From CAZUWH01 sp964624075 (GTDB lineage: Bacteria > Pseudomonadota > Alphaproteobacteria > Rhodospirillales > Rhodospirillaceae): 64,000 nucleotides of DNA. Positions 25,779-35,375 of the stretch are shown piece after piece. Position numbers and translations under genes: made by a program. The stretch lies in the NCBI GenBank assembly GCA_964624075.1, contig CAZUWH010000011.1:9720-73719 (forward strand), read 5' to 3'. A model generated the notes under the pieces. It saw only the letters and a list, made by a program, of their open reading frames with translations. It was not told where the DNA came from and ran no database searches. Every line of letters starts with the position of its first letter. Positions within the stretch are counted from its first letter, which is position 1.

Positions 25779-27116
25779 ATGCACCGCGTTGTTTTGGCGT
25801 TTGTTTTTCTGTGTCTGACCGCCTTGCCCGCCCGCGCCGTCGTTGTCGAACGTGTGACAAGTCCGAAAGGCGTCGAGGCGTGGTTGATCCAGGATCTGAC
25901 CACTCCCCTTATCGCCGTGAATCTGCTGTTTCGTGGTGGAGCGGCCCTGGATCCACCTGGACAAGTCGGTCTTGCTGCTCTAGCCTCCGCGCTCCTGGAT
26001 GAGGGCGCAGGTGAACTGAACCACCTTGCTTTTCAAACCAGGCTTGAAGATTTGGGGATTCGTTTTGGTTTCACAGCCGATCACGATGCGATCACCGGCT
26101 TCCTGCAAACCTTGACTGAGAATCGTGAAACCGCTTTTGAAATGCTGAAACTGGCCCTGATGGCGCCCCGTTTCGATGCCGATGCGGTGGAGCGCGTCCG
26201 CACTCATCTTCTGACCATCCTTAAACAGATGGACGAAGATCCCGACACCGTCGCCGGGCAAGCCTGGTTTGCACATGTGTTTCCCGATCATCCTTACGGT
26301 CGGCCGGTGGCGGGAACGCCGGAAGGTCTCGGCGCCATCACCGTGACGGATCTGAAAGCCTTCGTTGCAGCCCGCTTTGGTCGCGACAATCTGCTCGTCA
26401 GCGTAGCCGGCGACATCACGTCGGCGCAGTTGGCACCCCTGTTGGACAAGGCCTTCGGGGATCTGCCGGCGCAGTCGCAGCCGTTTACCGTCCCCGAAGT
26501 AACGCCCAAGGCGACAGACCGGATCATTGTTGCCAGGAAGAAGGACATCCCGCAAAGTGTAGCCGTCTTTGGCCATGGCGGCATTTCCGTCACCGACCCT
26601 GACTGGTATACTGCCACTCTTATTAATCACATCCTTGGCGGTAACGATTTCAACGCACGCCTGATGAAGGAAGTGCGCAAGCGTCGCGGGCTGGCTTATT
26701 CGGTTTCTTCAACGCTGCTTCCCTTTTCCTACGAACGGACAGCCCTGATCATGGGGAGTGTTGCCACGCAAAACGATCGTTTCAGGGATTCCCTGACCAT
26801 CATTCAGAACGAGTGGCGGCGGATGGCTGAACAGGGGCCTACCGAAACCGAGCTGGTCGATGCCAAAACCTACCTGACCCGTGTATGGCCGCTGGCGCTG
26901 GACAGGACCGACCGGATGGCTCATGTTCTCCTAGTCATGCAGGAATACAATCTTGGTCTTGATTATCTGGACAAGCGCAATGACTACGTGGAACGGATTA
27001 CACTGGCCGACGCCCGGCGCGTGGCGGCACGTCTGCTCCAGCCTGATGCCTTGATGACTATCGTTGTCGGCCAGCCAACCATGGCGGAATCAGGACAACC
27101 GGATGAAAGTAAATAA
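25779..27116 (+). CDS. M16 family peptidase-like protein lacking the zinc site (non-catalytic partner)
   Basis: A 445-residue M16 protein with a clear signal peptide (VVLAFVFLCLTALPARA). At the position of the HxxEH motif it reads GQVGLAALASALLDEGAG, so the zinc ligands are absent, as in the non-catalytic subunit of paired M16 peptidases. Substrate-binding residues typical of this partner are kept near the C-terminal half: LINHILGGNDFNARLMKEVRK and GLAYSVSSTL. AGGGAAGGG lies upstream of the ATG. It would be expected to form a heterodimer with the product of the M16 gene at 23.7 kb. Confidence 0.92.
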   Translation: MHRVVLAFVFLCLTALPARAVVVERVTSPKGVEAWLIQDLTTPLIAVNLLFRGGAALDPPGQVGLAALASALLDEGAGELNHLAFQTRLEDLGIRFGFTADHDAITGFLQTLTENRETAFEMLKLALMAPRFDADAVERVRTHLLTILKQMDEDPDTVAGQAWFAHVFPDHPYGRPVAGTPEGLGAITVTDLKAFVAARFGRDNLLVSVAGDITSAQLAPLLDKAFGDLPAQSQPFTVPEVTPKATDRIIVARKKDIPQSVAVFGHGGISVTDPDWYTATLINHILGGNDFNARLMKEVRKRRGLAYSVSSTLLPFSYERTALIMGSVATQNDRFRDSLTIIQNEWRRMAEQGPTETELVDAKTYLTRVWPLALDRTDRMAHVLLVMQEYNLGLDYLDKRNDYVERITLADARRVAARLLQPDALMTIVVGQPTMAESGQPDESK

Positions 27117-27217
27117 CCATCACCTCCCTTTCACGAAGCCGCGGCACTCCTGGCATCTGAACATCTGAAATCCCTGCCCTGGGCCTTTGAATCGGTCATG
27201 ATCAAGGTGCCCGGGGG

Positions 27218-28312
27218 TCATTGCATGGGCTTGTCGGTATCGCTCTGGTACATACCACGCACTGCTCTCCGTTCCGCCGCCGCACTGAAGGCTGCTCCGC
27301 CGGGCAAGGCTTCCGCAGCCAGTTCGGCTAGGGCCTGTGTACGCTCTAAAGTTGCATAGTGCGTGGTCAGCCAAGCCACACTCTCCGGCAGGGCGCGGGC
27401 GTGGATGGGATCCAGAAACGGCCCCAGCCGGTCGCTGCGCAGACCGGCGGCACTGAGAATTTCCACCGCTCCCGCGTCAGCTTCCCGTTCGTCGTTACGG
27501 TTGTGAGAGGGACAAACTATGAGCTGTCCAATCTCACTTGAAATTCCTGTACTAGTGGCAATTCTTACGATTAAATGCGGCCCAAGTTTCCGTACCATCT
27601 GGCGTAGAACATGACAGTGAGCGATATGAGCCATTTCATGGGCCAACACACCGGCCAGATCATCGGGCTCTTCAACCACCCGGATCAGCCCCTCCATCAC
27701 CACGATATGGCCCATCAGGCAGCATGAACGCATTGATGGCCGAACCTTTCAAGACATACAGATGCAGGACGGAAGAGGGTATGCCCGCTGCCGTTGCCAG
27801 ACGCACGACCAGGGACTCAAGGGCCGTCCGGCCCGCATCGCCGGAACAATCTCCGTCGCCCAACAGATCCCGCATTTGTGCATAGGCATAATTACCCCAC
27901 CGTGTTTCCAATGCAGCGGGAACGCGGCGGGCGACGACATCACTTGCAAATGGCAGGAGACCGAGCAGGATCCCGACCCCATCACCATACCCGCGGCCGC
28001 CTAGCCCAGCATGGCCTTACCCGTCGGTCCCAGGTAAGGAAAGGAAAGGAAAGGCAGGCGGGCCTGCAAGCTGGCATTCACCGTACCATCGGTAATGATC
28101 AGACGGGCGTCTGGGTTGCTGCGGCAGGTCAGGATCAACTCATGACCCGTCATTGGTCCAGGCACACGCCGTAGCTCAGCATGGGACCAACCGGCGAACC
28201 GTGCCTCGCCTGGTCCATAGGTGGCCGGCCTGTCGTCTTCGATGGCCACCGTCACTTCATGCCGCAAGGCCGTACGCCCGTCACAAAAATACCCTCCTCC
28301 AGCGATCGTCAC
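27218..28312 (-). pseudogene. M48 family metallopeptidase with N-terminal DUF7092-like domain, frameshifted
   Basis: The protein must be read in three frames. From a GTG at 28312: YFCDGRTALRHEVTVAIEDD and GHELILTC, the N-terminal domain found ahead of M48 peptidases, ending in a stop at 28001. The next frame gives a membrane segment and GILLGLLPFASDVVARRVPA, then SSVLHLYVLKGSAINAFML. The third (27733 to 27218) gives GHIVVMEGLIRVVEEPDDLA, the zinc motif HEMAHIAH and the third ligand in NDEREADAGAVEIL. The active-site residues are intact, so decay is probably recent. The frame breaks lie near 28010 and 27725. An intact gene would have encoded about 365 residues of a membrane-bound periplasmic quality-control or zinc peptidase. 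Confidence 0.85.
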
Positions 28313-28347
28313 CTTGTCCTCTTGAAACCAGTTTTCGTCTTGGAAAC

Positions 28348-29355
28348 TCAGAAGTCCACGTTGAACACATCGTCTAAACCCTCGCCGCGATGCGGCACTC
28401 TGTGTGATAGCGGCAAAGTTAGGCTGCGCGCGCAGGGAAACATGCGCACAGACAAAACGCAAGGTTCGTAACGACGCATGCGCCGCGCCCAAACCCAGGG
28501 TAACCAGCATGGGCAGTCCATTGCTGACGATCAGCCACGCCAGAGATCCGAAAGGAAAGTCGGCCGTGAAGCGAACTATCTCGCCCAAAGAGAGACTATC
28601 TGCCAGAAACTGCAATTCGGCAGCTTTGTATTTGCTGAAAAGGACGATGCTCCCCATGAACAACGCGGCGGGGATCAACAGGGTTGGCGTAGCTTCCGCA
28701 GCGATGAGGATCGGGATAAGAAGGGCAGATCCCACCAGAAATAATGCAGCCGCCACCGTTACTGGCCAGAATGAGCGATAAAAAGTCCGTGCCCGGCCCG
28801 TGAAACAGAACGGCAGCCTGCCGAAGCAGGCACGATTCCAGAGATAGGCCCATAATTGAACCCGTTGCACCGGATATAAAAGCCCTAAACTTGCGAAAGT
28901 CAGCAGCCACCACTCGGCCAAAAGCAAGCCATAAATCCACGGATGGCCCAACAGGATAAAACGAATGCCACGCTAGCGGGTGCGAGGCAGGCGGTAACGC
29001 AAGGCGAAAAACACGGCACAATCACACAGATAAAGGAAGATAAACAAGCTGCTGTTTACAAGAGTCCGCGCCACATCGGCTCCGATAATGGCACGATCGC
29101 GCCCGTGAAAGCGATGAGGAAGCCCTTGAGCAGTTCCCGACCGGTGCCGGTATATTCCAGCCGCTCCCCTGCCACCAGGGTATAGTGCCAGAGGAAACGG
29201 CGGATGTTGGTCCTAGCCTAAAAGCGATAGATGCCTATCGTCAACAGGGTCAAGACCACGTTCCTGAATGTGAGTCCCCAAATGGCCCTCGTCCAGCCAT
29301 CCGTGACAAAAACGGGAACGCCGACGGTTGAGCAGATAGCATCGTCCATGCTCAT
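28348..29355 (-). pseudogene. DUF898 (YjgN-like) membrane protein, decayed
   Basis: Read from an ATG at 29355: VTDGWTRAIWGLTFRNVVLT then LLTIGIYRF, a TAG where the family has Trp, and ARTNIRRFLWHYTLVAGERL. After a frame break near 29055: SLFIFLYLCDCAVFFALRYR, LPRTR, a second TAG again in place of Trp, then RGIRFILLGHPWIYGLLL and several membrane segments to about 28390. There a last break leads to GEGLDDVFNVDF and the natural stop at 28348. Two tryptophan nonsense codons plus two frame changes make this a firm pseudogene. The order DUF898 then M48 is a known alphaproteobacterial pair, and both members have decayed here. Confidence 0.88.
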
Positions 29356-29617
29356 GAGGCCTTTCGCAGAATGCACCGTTCGATGTGGGAAGAGTCCTTA
29401 TCCTTCCTTCAAATTAGAGTATTTCGTGATCAGGGAGAAACTGTTTTCAACTGCCTGGACGCATTGCAAAATCATTATGCCGGTGCGAGGACAGGCTTTC
29501 GCGGGCCTGCTGGATTCTTGTACTAACGCGTGTCAACCTTGGTACACGCGCAGACAATCACCGCCCGACCTCAAGGCGACCGGAGATCGTGCCCAGGCAA
29601 CCGGTGTGCACAGGGAA

Positions 29618-30931
29618 TCAGTCCCCGAGACGTTCGATGCGGACGCCACAGGCGGCCAATTTTTCCACCAGTCGTTCGTAGCCGCGGTCAAGATGGTAGA
29701 CCCGATTGACCAGGGTTTCCCCTTGTGCAGCCAGACCGGCCAGCACGAGACAGACCGAAGCACGCAGATCGGTGGCCATAACCGGAGCGCCGGACAGCCT
29801 GGGTACACCGCGCACGATGGCCGACGAGGCGCGGTGGATATTAATCTGTGCCCCCATACGCATCAGCTCCGGCACATGCATGAACCGGTTTTCGAAAATG
29901 GTTTCAGTGATCATGGCTGCACCGCGGACAGTGGTCATGAGGGCCATCATTTGCGCCTGCATGTCGGTGGGGAAGCCTGGATAGGGCTCGGTCATGACAT
30001 CAACCCCCACCAGATCGGCACCGACGGCATTGACCCGTAGACCCTTATCGGTCGGCGCGATCCGCACACCGCATTCGCTCAAGCATGTGCAGACAGCCAC
30101 CATCAGCTCGGGCCGCACGCCAACCAGTTCGATCGCACCGCGCGTGATGGCCGCGGCGATGGCGTAGGTGCCCGCCTCAATCCGATCAGGCACCACACCA
30201 TGGGTGGCTCCGTGTAGCCGTTCGATCCCCTCGATCCGGAGGGTATCGGTGCCAATGCCATCGATTCTGGCTCCCATGGCCGTCAGGCAGTGGGCGAGAT
30301 CGCACACCTCGGGCTCGCGGGCAGCGTTCACCAGAACCGTTTCGCCTTCAGCCAGGACCGCTGCCATCAGCAGATTTTCGGTTGCACCAACCGAAACTTG
30401 TTGGAAGATGATCTGTGCTCCCTTAAGTCGTCCATGTACCTGTGCATCAATATAGCCTTCGTTCAGGACAATACTGGCGCCCATTTGTTCCAGGCCCTTG
30501 ATGTGCAGGTCAACCGGCCGAGTGCCGATGGCACAGCCGCCTGGCAGCGACACCCGTGCCCGTCCGAATCGGGTGACCAGTGGTCCCAGCACCAGAACAG
30601 AGGCCCGCATCCGGCGCACTAGGTCATAGGGCGCCGTGGTGTTGGTGACTGTCCGTCCGCACAGCTCAAGAACCCGGCCGTCGCAGCCCCCCTTGAGTGA
30701 AGCGCCATTCATGGACAGCTCAACCCCATGCTGGACCAGCAGGTTGGCCATGGTGGTAATGTCGGCAAGGTGCGGCAGGTTGAACAGCGTCAGGGTTTCA
30801 TCCGTGAGCAGGCTCGCTGCCATCAGCGGCAGTGCGGCGTTCTTGGCGCCGACGATCGGGATGGTTCCCTTGAGCGGTACACCGCCAACAATGCGAATTC
30901 TGTCCACGCAGTATCGTGCCTTGTCTGTCAT
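29618..30931 (-). CDS. murA: UDP-N-acetylglucosamine 1-carboxyvinyltransferase
   Basis: MurA transfers enolpyruvate from PEP to UDP-GlcNAc, the first committed step of peptidoglycan synthesis. The 437-residue protein has the substrate-binding GAKNAALPLMAASLLTDE (K30-N31), the arginine-rich RRMRASVLVLGPLV, and the catalytic Cys133 in VSLPGGCAIGTRPVDLHIKG; a fosfomycin-sensitive Cys is thus present. The C-terminal region has the conserved PYPGFPTDMQAQMMAL and FENRFMHVPELMRMGA. Upstream (31.0 kb) and downstream (29.4-29.6 kb) there are no partner genes; it seems monocistronic. Confidence 0.98.
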   Translation of the reverse strand: MTDKARYCVDRIRIVGGVPLKGTIPIVGAKNAALPLMAASLLTDETLTLFNLPHLADITTMANLLVQHGVELSMNGASLKGGCDGRVLELCGRTVTNTTAPYDLVRRMRASVLVLGPLVTRFGRARVSLPGGCAIGTRPVDLHIKGLEQMGASIVLNEGYIDAQVHGRLKGAQIIFQQVSVGATENLLMAAVLAEGETVLVNAAREPEVCDLAHCLTAMGARIDGIGTDTLRIEGIERLHGATHGVVPDRIEAGTYAIAAAITRGAIELVGVRPELMVAVCTCLSECGVRIAPTDKGLRVNAVGADLVGVDVMTEPYPGFPTDMQAQMMALMTTVRGAAMITETIFENRFMHVPELMRMGAQINIHRASSAIVRGVPRLSGAPVMATDLRASVCLVLAGLAAQGETLVNRVYHLDRGYERLVEKLAACGVRIERLGD

Positions 30932-31183
30932 GTCTGGCGAACAGAGCCCGTTCTACAGGAATCGGCCCGGTTCGACAAGGCGCATGGCCCCTCCTATTGC
31001 CCCCGCCGGGCTCACCTGGCAATCGAGAACGGGCGGGCCAGATTGCCTAGCCCGCCTATCAGGCAGTGGGCGCGCCGGCACCACAACCCTGTCTTCAGTC
31101 TTGGTTGACCCTTACGGTCTGTTCGCCCGGACTCCAGACAGACGCCGGAGCGGTGACCGGCGCTGGATGGAGGGGACCCATGG

Positions 31184-31657
31184 TCAGGGTGTCGAGCCAT
31201 CAATGACCCAGACAGAACCACCAGCCAGCCGATAACCGCTGGCGTTGCCATCCAGGAAAACCTCCACAGATTTCTATGCTATCAACTTCTCATAGTCCAG
31301 AAAACTGGTATCTGGACTGACCGGGAGGAGGGATCCATCCAGAATGCAGGTGTGGGCGAACGATACGGACTTGGCAGGAACAAGCGGGCCACGAAAGGCG
31401 CGTACCACCACACCATGCACGGTACAGGGGACGGCATACTGACCTTCCCGTATCACATCGACCTTTTCGACCTTGATTTGCATATGATAGTGGGCAGGAT
31501 GCTGGGCTTTGCGGCGTACCTGCCCGCGATGATCGGGTTCCACATCACAGCATCCGCGCCAGAACCCGCGTGCGGGGCCAGCAGAGCAGATAGAGCCATC
31601 CAGAGCGGGCCGGCGTCGTTCCGTCCACAGTGGATCCCTTTCTGTCCTCTGGTGCAT
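31184..31657 (-). pseudogene. small secreted protein of unknown function, decayed
   Basis: The best-preserved block is IKVEKVDVIREGQYAVPCTV, then HGVVVRAFRGPLVPAKSVSF and AHTCILDGSLLPV, ending DYEKLIA at a TAG (31274-31276). The same frame continues beyond the TAG as VEVFLDGNASGYRL and GGSVWVIDGSTP to a TGA at 31184, so the TAG looks like an internal nonsense codon. A candidate signal peptide (MALSALLAPHAGSGADAVM) lies upstream in another frame from an ATG at 31599, which suggests a frameshift near 31500. I do not know the function. It ends up immediately downstream of acyP. Confidence 0.55.
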
Positions 31658-31669
31658 GATGAGCGCACG

Positions 31670-31951
31670 CTACAGGGTTGGCCACTGGGAAAAGCCATCT
31701 TCCGTAAACGGCGCGGCCTGGTTCAGATGGATGTCATCAACCCGGGCCGCCGATGGTCCACGCCGGCAGGCGGCGATCATGGCATCCACCGCAGCCACCG
31801 GGCCGTGGAGCAGGGCCTCGACACTGCCATCCATACGATTGCGCACCCACCCGGTGAGACCACGGCAGGTTGCTTCCTGTACCATCCAGCCACGATACCA
31901 TACACCTTGGACATGCCCCCGAATGCGGACGGTGACGGTTCTTGTTGTCAT
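31670..31951 (-). CDS. acyP: acylphosphatase
   Basis: A small cytoplasmic enzyme that hydrolyses acyl phosphates such as carbamoyl phosphate. The 93-residue protein has the signature RGHVQGVWYRGW (residues 11-22) with the catalytic Arg20, and GWVRNRMDGSVEALLHGP with the catalytic Asn38. Length is exactly that of the family. It is transcribed toward the decayed gene at 31.2 kb. Confidence 0.95.
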   Translation of the reverse strand: MTTRTVTVRIRGHVQGVWYRGWMVQEATCRGLTGWVRNRMDGSVEALLHGPVAAVDAMIAACRRGPSAARVDDIHLNQAAPFTEDGFSQWPTL

Positions 31952-32252
31952 CTCGTTCCTTGTCCTGCCTTATCCTGTTGCCGGGTCTTCACGTGCAGCG
32001 TAATTACTTCTGCTGCGGATGATTTGATTTTATGTCTTGAAAGCGTGTGAAGGAAGATAAGCTCTTTCCCGGGTCCGTTTGCCTCTCGAACCAGATTCGC
32101 GACGCGCTTCTGCGTGAAAGAGGGCCTGAATGTCGTGTCGTTCGGGCGGTCACTTTCTGAAGGTTGGATGATGGAAGAGGTGTTTCCCCTGCCCGGTTTC
32201 CAGCCTTGATATGTGGTGCCAACGTGCAGGGAAAGAAGGGAAAGATGATGTT
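31952..32252. other. gene-free stretch between divergent genes
   Basis: About 300 bases between acyP (minus) and the phosphatidyltransferase gene (plus). No gene, RNA or repeat recognised; it should carry two promoters, but none can be picked with confidence. Confidence 0.4.
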
Positions 32253-32894
32253 ATGATCATGAGAAATCCTCCCTTCGATCAACGCATGGCCCGCGTCCTG
32301 GTACGGCCGCTGGTGCACACGCCGGTCACGCCCAACCATCTGACGGCGATCAGTCTGATTTTTGCCCTGGCTGGTGCCGCCCTTCTGGCGACCGGAGGGA
32401 CGGGATGGCAGGAGTGGGGGGCGGGGCTGTTCGTCGTAGCCCGGTTCATGGATCATTTCGACGGGGAACTGGCGCGCCAGTCGGGTCTGAAATCTCGTTT
32501 CGGCTATTATTTCGACTATGTGGCCGGTAGCCTCAGCTATGCAGCCCTGTTCGGAACCATCGGCTTTGGGCTGGCCGATGGTGTGTTGGGTGGCTGGGTG
32601 ATCGGGTTAGGGCTGGCAGGTATGCTGTCTGCCTTGCTGTCCATGGGATTGAACCTGGAAATCGACGTCGAGTCGGGTGGAGCCGTGGATGGCACAGCCA
32701 TCGGTTATCCAGGCATGGCTGGTTTCGAGCTGGAAGATGGCATCTATTTGCTTCCCCCCGTTACCTGGTTCGGCTATCTGACGCCGTTCTTCGCCGCCGC
32801 CGGGATCGGCGCCACCCTTTACTGTCTCTGGACCGTGGTCACGCTGTTGCGTCTGCGGAGCCGTCGTCGCGAGAAAGAGCCATCCCGATCATGA
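32253..32894 (+). CDS. CDP-alcohol phosphatidyltransferase-like membrane protein with an altered active site
   Basis: A 213-residue membrane protein of the CDP-OH-P transferase superfamily, which makes phospholipid headgroups from CDP-activated donors. The signature is expected as DxxDGxxAR(8)GxxxDxxxD. Here DHFDGELAR is intact and GYYF supplies the Gly, followed by D, but the last position reads YVAG: the fourth Asp, the catalytic base in studied members, is Gly. N-terminal RPLVHTPVTPNHLTAISLI and several membrane segments fit the fold. The gene may be inactive or use other chemistry. Substrate unknown. It overlaps the in-frame extension of the next gene by 4 bases, so the two are probably coupled. 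Confidence 0.8.
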   Translation: MIMRNPPFDQRMARVLVRPLVHTPVTPNHLTAISLIFALAGAALLATGGTGWQEWGAGLFVVARFMDHFDGELARQSGLKSRFGYYFDYVAGSLSYAALFGTIGFGLADGVLGGWVIGLGLAGMLSALLSMGLNLEIDVESGGAVDGTAIGYPGMAGFELEDGIYLLPPVTWFGYLTPFFAAAGIGATLYCLWTVVTLLRLRSRRREKEPSRS

Positions 32895-32917
32895 CTCTGA
32901 AAGGAAATGGAGGGTGC

Positions 32918-34123
32918 ATGGCAAGGGAAGACGATGCTTCCAGTCGCCCGCTGGTCCGGGTTGGTGCGGGGAAGAGCCGCCGGTGGCGACGCGGATTCCC
33001 GTGGCTGTTTTCCAATGAAATCGACATGACAGCAGAGACCAGGGCCTTGCCGTGCGGCAGTCTGGTTACGGTGGTGGATGCCGGGGAGGAGCGTCTGGGG
33101 GTGGCAACGTTCAACCCGCATTCCCTGATTGCCGCTCGTCTGCTCGATCGCGATTCTGCAACCCGCATCGATGCCGCCTTCCTGGTCGAACGTCTGCGTA
33201 GGGCTATGGCCCTGCGTGCCGTGTTGACTGATGCACGGTTCTACCGGCTGGTGCATGCCGAGGCAGATGGCCTGCCGGGACTGGTGGTGGACCGCTATGA
33301 CGATGTGGTGACGATCCAGGCCAATACGGCCGGCATGGAATCGTTGCTTCCTGAAGTCCTGGAGGCGCTCGATCAGGCCCTGGCGCCGGCGACGGTGGTG
33401 CTGCGCAACGAAAGCGCTTTCCGGACGCTGGAAGGACTGTCGCAGTATGTCCGGGTCGCCAAGGGAGTCGTGAGCGGGCCGGTAATGGTGCACGAGAACG
33501 GGTGTACCTTTCAGGCTGACCTGCTGCATGGTCAGAAGACCGGCTGGTTCTATGACCAGCGTGATAATCGTGCCTTTGTGGCCAGTCTGGCGCGGGGCCG
33601 GAGGGTGATGGATGTCTATGCCTATCTGGGCGGGTTTACCATTCCGGCAGCCAAGGCCGGGGCGGAAATGGTGCTGGCCATCGACCGCTCCGCGGAAGCC
33701 CTTGCTCTGGCCGAGGACGCGGCCGAAGCAAACGGTGTCCGCAATCGCTGCCGCTTCTATTGCGGGGAGGCATTTGCTGAACTGTCCAGACGGCTGGCGC
33801 GTGGCGAACGCTACGAACTCGTAGTCTGCGATCCTCCCGCCTTTGTCAAGAACCGGAAGGACTTGGCATCGGGGCGCAAGGGGTATCGCAAGCTGGTACG
33901 GCTGGCGGCCGGGCTGGTAGCGCCGGGCGGTTTTCTGTTCGTGGCGTCGTGTTCGCACCACGTGTCGCCAGAGATCTTCGCTGAAGAGGTCAGTCATGGC
34001 CTGCTCCAGGCTGGACGTTCTGCCCGTGTCCTCCGCGCCGCTGGCGCTGGTCCCGATCATCCGGTCCACCCTGCTCTTCCTGAATCGGCCTATCTGAAGA
34101 CCATGGTCTTGCAGGTGGATTGA
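32918..34123 (+). CDS. rlmI: class I SAM-dependent rRNA methyltransferase, RlmI-like
   Basis: An RlmI-type enzyme, which methylates a cytosine (m5C) in 23S rRNA. The N-terminal PUA domain begins RPLVRVGAGKSRRWRRGFPWLFSN; an EEHEH-like middle domain contains YRLVHAEADGLPGLVVDRYD; the Rossmann methyltransferase domain has VMDVYAYLGGFTIPAAKAGA (motif I) and ELVVCDPPAFVKNRKDL with the DPPAF catalytic motif, and SCSHHVSPEIF with a second conserved Cys. The ATG at 32918 has GGAGGG just upstream; the in-frame ATG at 32891 overlaps the previous stop (ATGA) and is also possible. Exact target position is inferred from the family. Confidence 0.9.
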   Translation: MAREDDASSRPLVRVGAGKSRRWRRGFPWLFSNEIDMTAETRALPCGSLVTVVDAGEERLGVATFNPHSLIAARLLDRDSATRIDAAFLVERLRRAMALRAVLTDARFYRLVHAEADGLPGLVVDRYDDVVTIQANTAGMESLLPEVLEALDQALAPATVVLRNESAFRTLEGLSQYVRVAKGVVSGPVMVHENGCTFQADLLHGQKTGWFYDQRDNRAFVASLARGRRVMDVYAYLGGFTIPAAKAGAEMVLAIDRSAEALALAEDAAEANGVRNRCRFYCGEAFAELSRRLARGERYELVVCDPPAFVKNRKDLASGRKGYRKLVRLAAGLVAPGGFLFVASCSHHVSPEIFAEEVSHGLLQAGRSARVLRAAGAGPDHPVHPALPESAYLKTMVLQVD

Positions 34124-34134
34124 GAGGCGTTTTC

Positions 34135-35238
34135 TCATTCCGTGACCCGGGCGGCAACCAGATCTGCAAGCGCCAGACATGCGGTCAGGCCGGGGCTTTC
34201 GATGCCGAACAGGTTGATCAGCCCCTGCACCCCATGATCGGCGGGTCCATGGATGACGAAATCGGCAGGGGAGGTGCCGGGCGCGTGGATCTTAGGCCGG
34301 ACGCCGGCATAGCCGGGTATCAGGGCTCCGTCGGGCAGGTCGGGCCAGTAGCGGCGCACCTCAGCATAGAACCGGGCGCTCCGCTCCGGCCTGACGCGAT
34401 AATCGAGGACATCCACCCACTCCACATCAGGACCAAACCGGCCTTGGCCGGTAAGGTCAAGGGTAAAATGAATGCCAAGCGCCGCCAGTTCCGGCAGAGG
34501 ATAAACAAGACGGGTGAAAGGGGCCTTGCCGGCCAGGGTGAAATAATTCCCCTTGGCCAGGAACGTTTGCGGCAGGCTGGCAAGATCGAGCCCCTTGATG
34601 GCACGGGCAAGGGCCGGGGCCCACAAACCGGTGCTGTTGATGACCATCCGTGCGGCAAGGCGACTCGGCGCAGTACCGCCGACTTCGAGCACAAGACCAT
34701 TATGACTGATCGCAGCCGACTCGACCGGGCTGGCCAGGACCAGCACGGCGCCTGCAGCTTCCGCCTCTCCCAGGAGCGAAAGCATCAGGGCATGGCTGTC
34801 GATGATGCCGGTTGCCGGTGACAGCACGGCAGCAACACACAGCAAGGCTGGTTCCAGCATCCGAGCCGCGGGGCCGTCCAGCCATGCCACTGCCATGCCA
34901 TCGGCCTGCCCCCTAGCTGCGAGACTCCGCAGGGTTTCCATCTGGGAGACGTCAGTGGCAACGATGAGCTTGCCGCATTGCCGATGGGTAATACCACGTT
35001 CGGCGCAATAGGCGTAAAGGGCTTCTCGTCCGGCCACGCACAGCCGTGCTTTCAAGCTGTCCCGGGGATGGTGGATGCCGGCATGGATGACTTCGCTGTT
35101 GCGGGAACTCGCCCCAGTTCCGATGGCCGTTTCCCGCTCGAGGATCACGACTTCCCGTCCTCTTGAGGCCAGGGCCCGCGCAACCGCCAAGCCGACGACA
35201 CCTGCCCCGATGACTACGCAATCAACCTGTTCCACCAT
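34135..35238 (-). CDS. lhgO: FAD-dependent oxidoreductase, L-2-hydroxyglutarate dehydrogenase-like
   Basis: A 367-residue flavoprotein of the DAO family. The N-terminal dinucleotide fold DCVVIGAGVVGLAVARALAS with an acidic end LERE, the loop GASSRNSEVIHAGIHHPRDS, and the C-terminal PGYAGVRPKIHAPG and GLINLFGIESPGLTACLALA match LhgO, which oxidises L-2-hydroxyglutarate and passes electrons to the quinone pool. Related DAO enzymes share most of this, so substrate is inferred. The ATG at 35238 is preferred to an in-frame start at 35382. It is convergent with the RlmI-like gene, only 11 bases apart, with no visible terminator. Confidence 0.85.
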   Translation of the reverse strand: MVEQVDCVVIGAGVVGLAVARALASRGREVVILERETAIGTGASSRNSEVIHAGIHHPRDSLKARLCVAGREALYAYCAERGITHRQCGKLIVATDVSQMETLRSLAARGQADGMAVAWLDGPAARMLEPALLCVAAVLSPATGIIDSHALMLSLLGEAEAAGAVLVLASPVESAAISHNGLVLEVGGTAPSRLAARMVINSTGLWAPALARAIKGLDLASLPQTFLAKGNYFTLAGKAPFTRLVYPLPELAALGIHFTLDLTGQGRFGPDVEWVDVLDYRVRPERSARFYAEVRRYWPDLPDGALIPGYAGVRPKIHAPGTSPADFVIHGPADHGVQGLINLFGIESPGLTACLALADLVAARVTE

Positions 35239-35375
35239 GTCCTCCCTGGTCAGGATGGAAGAAACCCTTCCCTTTCCCTCCTGCCAGGGCGAACAACTCG
35301 CTTCCCCAGGGCCATCGGGTGAAGGCACTTGATCTCCTATCAAACCCTCATTCCCGCGAAAGTCAAACCGCCCTC

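Noticed and set aside
32819..34180. A 453-codon open frame antisense to the RlmI-like gene
   Set aside because: The sense strand carries a complete methyltransferase; the antisense product has no motif or start context.
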